Positions 60,278 to 64,000 of a stretch of 64,000 bases of DNA are shown here, piece by piece; position 1 is the stretch's first letter, and each line of letters opens with the position of its first letter. Position numbers and translations under genes: made by a program. The notes under the pieces are model-generated. The model had not been told where the DNA came from. It saw only the letters and a list, made by a program, of their open reading frames with translations, and searched no databases. Origin of the DNA: Pyricularia pennisetigena (taxonomy: Eukaryota > Ascomycota > Sordariomycetes > Magnaporthales > Pyriculariaceae); contig NW_021940921.1 of the NCBI RefSeq assembly GCF_004337985.1, positions 1-64,000 of the forward strand. The letters run 5' to 3'.

Positions 60278-63200
60278 TTAATAAATGTTATTCAGGTAAT
60301 ATAGAAAACTAAGATGAAAGGATTGAACGTTAATGCCGTTATCCTATAAATGTTTTCAGGATTAACAGGATATCCTACGGTTAATGAGAAAAGGCCGTCC
60401 TAACCCGTTAGGATTTTCACATCAAACGGGCAACGCCTTTACAAAACGTTACGTAAAAAAAGGAAAAAATAACCGTTATTGTACGAATGTTAAAGGGTTT
60501 TAGGAATTTACCATTTAGGCAAATTATTTTATTCATGAACAAATAATAATAAAAACGTATATTATACGACAGAAATACGATAAAATAAGGCCAGAAACTG
60601 GTTTCCAGGTTAACGACAAACGTTAAAACAAGGTACGAACCTTCCTTAACAATATATTGTCGAAATTCCAGCTTCTTTTATTAATAAAAGAACGAATTGA
60701 CGCGGAATTCCTATATAAACCCTCCCACGAATTCTCGGGAAATCCGGAAAGAATATTAATAATTCGACGAAAAATATGGATTTTTAAAATATTTAACCGA
60801 TTTAGGGAGGACGAGCGCGAAAAAGCATTATTAATTTCGTACCAATAGAATTCGAAGGATAGATTGGAAGCCATTTTATAATTTGGAATCTTTGAATCCG
60901 AAAGGTTTTAAAAGCATATTTGGAATTTTGTGGAATTATCTTACAATGTAAAGGAAATGGAAAAAAACGGTTAACAATTTGCCGAAATAGTAAATTGAAA
61001 TTATAGAATACCTATATTGGCAATTTTTTCACCCGGTAACCAAAACTAAACGATGGAATTAAAAACCGAAAACACGGAAAACGTTATTCCAACAAAAGAA
61101 TAAAAAGAGGAAAATAACCGGTTTGCAAAAAATGGGGCAATTAAAATTACCTTTTCCGCGAATTAAAAAATTAAAGGTTTTACTAAATTCCCAAAAGGAA
61201 AAAGTTTTGGCGAAAATAAAGTTATAACGAGCTATGAAGCGGAATATTAGGTAATAATGAGTTACGATAAATAATAGGGGATAACATAAAATAATAAGGA
61301 AAAATGCTAAACGTTTACGAATATATTCCATTATTGCAAATCCTGAACGCATTGATTGAATTATACCAAATAAAAGCGTTTCACAGCGCGTAAAATGAAA
61401 AAAAAGCCTATTGAGGGAAATTATACGATATTTTGGATGATAAAATTAAAGGTTTTATAAACATTTGCAAAACATTACAAATCCCGCTAACCCAAGGCCA
61501 TGCATTATTCCCATTAATTTTAACAAAAAGCGTAAAAACGCATTTTTCCAAGCATATAAATAGGCGAACAACGTTTAAGGAAATGTATGTGGAGTTTAAA
61601 AAAGGGTTTAAAATACCGTTTTTGCGTTAAATATATTATAAAAAATGGAATCTTGTCAGTTCCGAAAACGTTAAAACGGAACCCAATCGCGATGGAAAAC
61701 GAAATTTAGAAATTATACAAATTATGTTGAAAAATTGCAAATTTGCTAAAAAGCATTAAGGTTTAAGTATGCGGATAAGAAACACCTTATTGCAACGACC
61801 CCAAGGGTAATCGAAAACGTAAAAAACTTTTAAACCGTTATTGCTAACGTTGCGACTATTTTCCCGGTATTATTGAACCAAATATTAGTTCTTTTTAAAT
61901 TGGAAAAACGATATACGGTATATAATACGTTTTTCGTTAACCGGAGATAAAAAGATATAAAGGCCGTAAAAAACGAAATTATTACTATTACCCGCGCCGA
62001 GGATACGATAAATAACCTGGCCAATTTTTTAAAAACCAGGGATATTATTTATGCGGTAAACCGGGGTATAAACCTTTTAATTATGCAAAAGAAAGGAAAT
62101 ATCGGTGGCGAAAATAAAAAAGGCGGATTGGGGAATACCGAACAGGAGATTAACGCGGAAATAAATAATCCCTTACCAACGGTGTAAACGACGGAAATAA
62201 GAAATATAAGGAAAAGAATTCGAACGACGAATTTAATAACGAAAGCAAATATAAATAATTCGGACGGATATAGGTAAATCTATTTTATAGGTTATAAGAT
62301 AGCGGTACTCCTAATAAGCGAAATATTGGATGAACAAAATTTAAATAACGTTTGGTATGGAATTATACCGGATATAGGCGTTATAGCGATATTAACGGAC
62401 GGTATTAGCTGAACAAAAGTATTGCAACGCAGAAAACCGAAAATTCAAATCGATAAATCGAATCCAAATAAAGCTAAAGTGTGTTTTAAAGCAGGCGAAG
62501 GGATTACCGCTATGGGAAAAATTATTTTAAATATATAAATTGGTATTATAACGTTCCATGTATTATTAATTTGAATACCATTTTTTATGCATTAGGGATA
62601 TAAATAAATTCGGCGTATACCTAAATAATACCAGCAACGAGTTTATAAAAATCGATGGTACGAAAGTGCCAGTTTTACGCAAGCGGGGGTACTCACGGTT
62701 TTTCCTACCGGGATTAGAATTAAATGGACCGGGAATATATCTTATAAAAACAAAAAGCACGCCAACAATGTTTTTAACCGAAAAGAACTAGAAACGGTTT
62801 ATCGAAAATTCAGCCACCCTCTATTAAAGCGTTTATGGAAGACGTTACAAAAAAAAGGCCACGAGGTTAACGGAAATGAATTAACTAGTAAACCGCTTTT
62901 ATTACCATTGCCAGATTTAAGGGAACGTATTATAACGCTTTAAATTTACTTTTGAAAACGATATAAATTTCAATTACGAGATTACGGTGGACGTAATGTA
63001 TTTGGAATCCAAACCAAATCTTTACGTTGTCGACGCGAGCACGGTATTTCAGGCCCCACGTTTTTTGAACAGTATAATAGCGAAAAGAATATAGGGAGTG
63101 TTAAAAAATATTGGATTAATATATATTTAGAATTACCCGATATTATTATATAAGATTTAGGTATAAACTTTGCCGCGGCCGGATTTCGAACAAAAACACG

Positions 63201-63777
63201 ATTTTCCGGTATAATATATAACCAAATACCAATCGAGACATAATAGCTACGACAAAAGGTCAAACGCTATTATAAACCGTTACGAAAAGCGTGCGAAATA
63301 ATAAAAGTTAAATATAAGGAAAAAAATACCGTAAAACGTATTGTAAATAGCGGTAAAAACCGTAAATCATATTATCAACCCGAACGGCCTAATACCTACC
63401 CTATTGGCATTTGGGGCAATGCCACGTGTTACTAACGATTTAACGTTTTGGAAAACCAAATATAACGCGCCGAAACTGTTAATAAAGCTATAAAGGAATT
63501 TAAAAGAATAATAGCGTAAAAGAACGCTAAAAAAGCAATAAAAACAAAAAATAACCCGAAAATCAAATTTAAAATGGCAATATTATTGGAAATGGGATTA
63601 AAGGTTTTAGTATATAAAAGAAAATAAACATGGACCGGACTTTTTAAAGTATTTAACGAATTAAATTCAATAATAATAGTTAATGTAATAAATGGCTTTT
63701 CCACGTTTTAAAACACGTATATAAAACTATATCACCGTTTTATAGAGCAAATAAAAACCGATAATAACGAAACCATA
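60278..63777 (+). pseudogene. Ty1/Copia gag-pol, RIP-degraded
   Basis: Plus-strand fragments in Copia order. A gag-like part is at 61433-61630 (MDDKIKGFINICKTLQIPLT, then KWNLVSSENV). A retropepsin region near 62330-62720 reads ILTDGIS, then FLCIRDINKFGVYLNNTSNE and VPVLRKRGYSRFFL. The pre-integrase motif is YRKFSHPLLKRLWKTLQKKG (~62795). Integrase follows with FTLKDDINFNYEITVDVMYL (~62950), VVDASTVFQAPRF and IPIETHNS. A linker reads NPNGLIPTLLAFGAMPRV (~63390). Many stops. The reverse transcriptase that should follow is replaced by an antisense LTR at 63778, so the element is broken or interrupted there. Confidence 0.75.
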
Positions 63778-64000
63778 TATTACGATCAAGGTATCGGGTA
63801 ACCTGTTCTTAAGATAAAATACAGTGGGTTAGAGCAACTGAGCGTCTTAACTGGGTAACGGGGGTTCTTAATAACCGGGCTAAAATGATAATCGATTACT
63901 AAATAAGTAGTAAATTAATTGCTGCTTAACAATCCTCAGCTAAATTCTATTAACATGGTAATAAATATATCTTATACGAATTATATTTCCAATATAATTT
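63778..64000 (-). repeat. Antisense LTR at window end (partial)
   Basis: TATTACGATCAAGGTATCGG onward is the reverse complement of the LTR family at 40150-40362 and 44456-44867 (TGTTACGACTAAAGTGTCGG in the latter). It continues beyond the window. Confidence 0.65.

Overview
The window looks like a repeat-rich, AT-biased chromosome end from a filamentous ascomycete (Pezizomycotina); I cannot name the species. CCCTAA telomeric repeats lie on the + strand at 421, 31471 and 31860, which is the orientation of a left chromosome end. Most old coding sequence carries the mark of repeat-induced point mutation (RIP): long reading frames survive in phase but are cut mainly by TAA and TAG, CA and TG dinucleotides are scarce, and CG is retained. 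Conserved domains are fungal: a telomere-linked RecQ helicase (TLH), an SNF2 helicase, hAT, Ty3/Gypsy and Ty1/Copia elements, and a fragment of the phosphorylase-type domain found in fungal NLR-like proteins.

Layout. 1-420 is the 3' untranslated end of a telomere-associated LINE, followed by a short tract of telomeric and variant-telomeric hexamers (421-538). 540-6250 is AT-rich and carries a 45-bp and a ~124-bp tandem array. 6571-20900 holds a run of decayed genes, all on the minus strand: a long SNF2-type helicase (13313-20200) and several unrecognised, partly coiled-coil genes. 21507-28684 is a subtelomeric unit with a RIP-damaged TLH gene and a 42-bp minisatellite. 28685-31470 is an undamaged, 5'-truncated non-LTR retrotransposon with reverse transcriptase, CCHC-type zinc motif and restriction-like endonuclease. 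Its 3' end abuts CCCTAA repeats. A second truncated copy (31490-31859) also ends in CCCTAA and is fused directly to a more heavily mutated second TLH unit (31871-38687).

38690-64000 is a graveyard of transposons: a Gypsy chromovirus remnant, two hAT copies in inverted orientation (about 40363-44310 and 48836-52915), LTR fragments, a 1257-bp element with perfect 288-bp terminal inverted repeats and a 5-bp target duplication (56401-57657), and a Copia element (60047-63777) running into an antisense LTR. Between the two hAT copies lies a less damaged island with a small secreted cysteine-containing protein gene (46375-46665, an effector candidate) and the NLR-like fragment.

Inferred history: an old chromosome end near 31870 received successive LINE insertions into its telomere, then became internal when another TLH-bearing subtelomere was joined outside it. 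The most interesting system is the LINE, whose 3' ends sit three times out of three on telomeric repeats; it resembles in behaviour the MoTeR telomere retrotransposons of Magnaporthe. Apart from the LINE and the secreted protein, few genes here appear able to make a full-length product.
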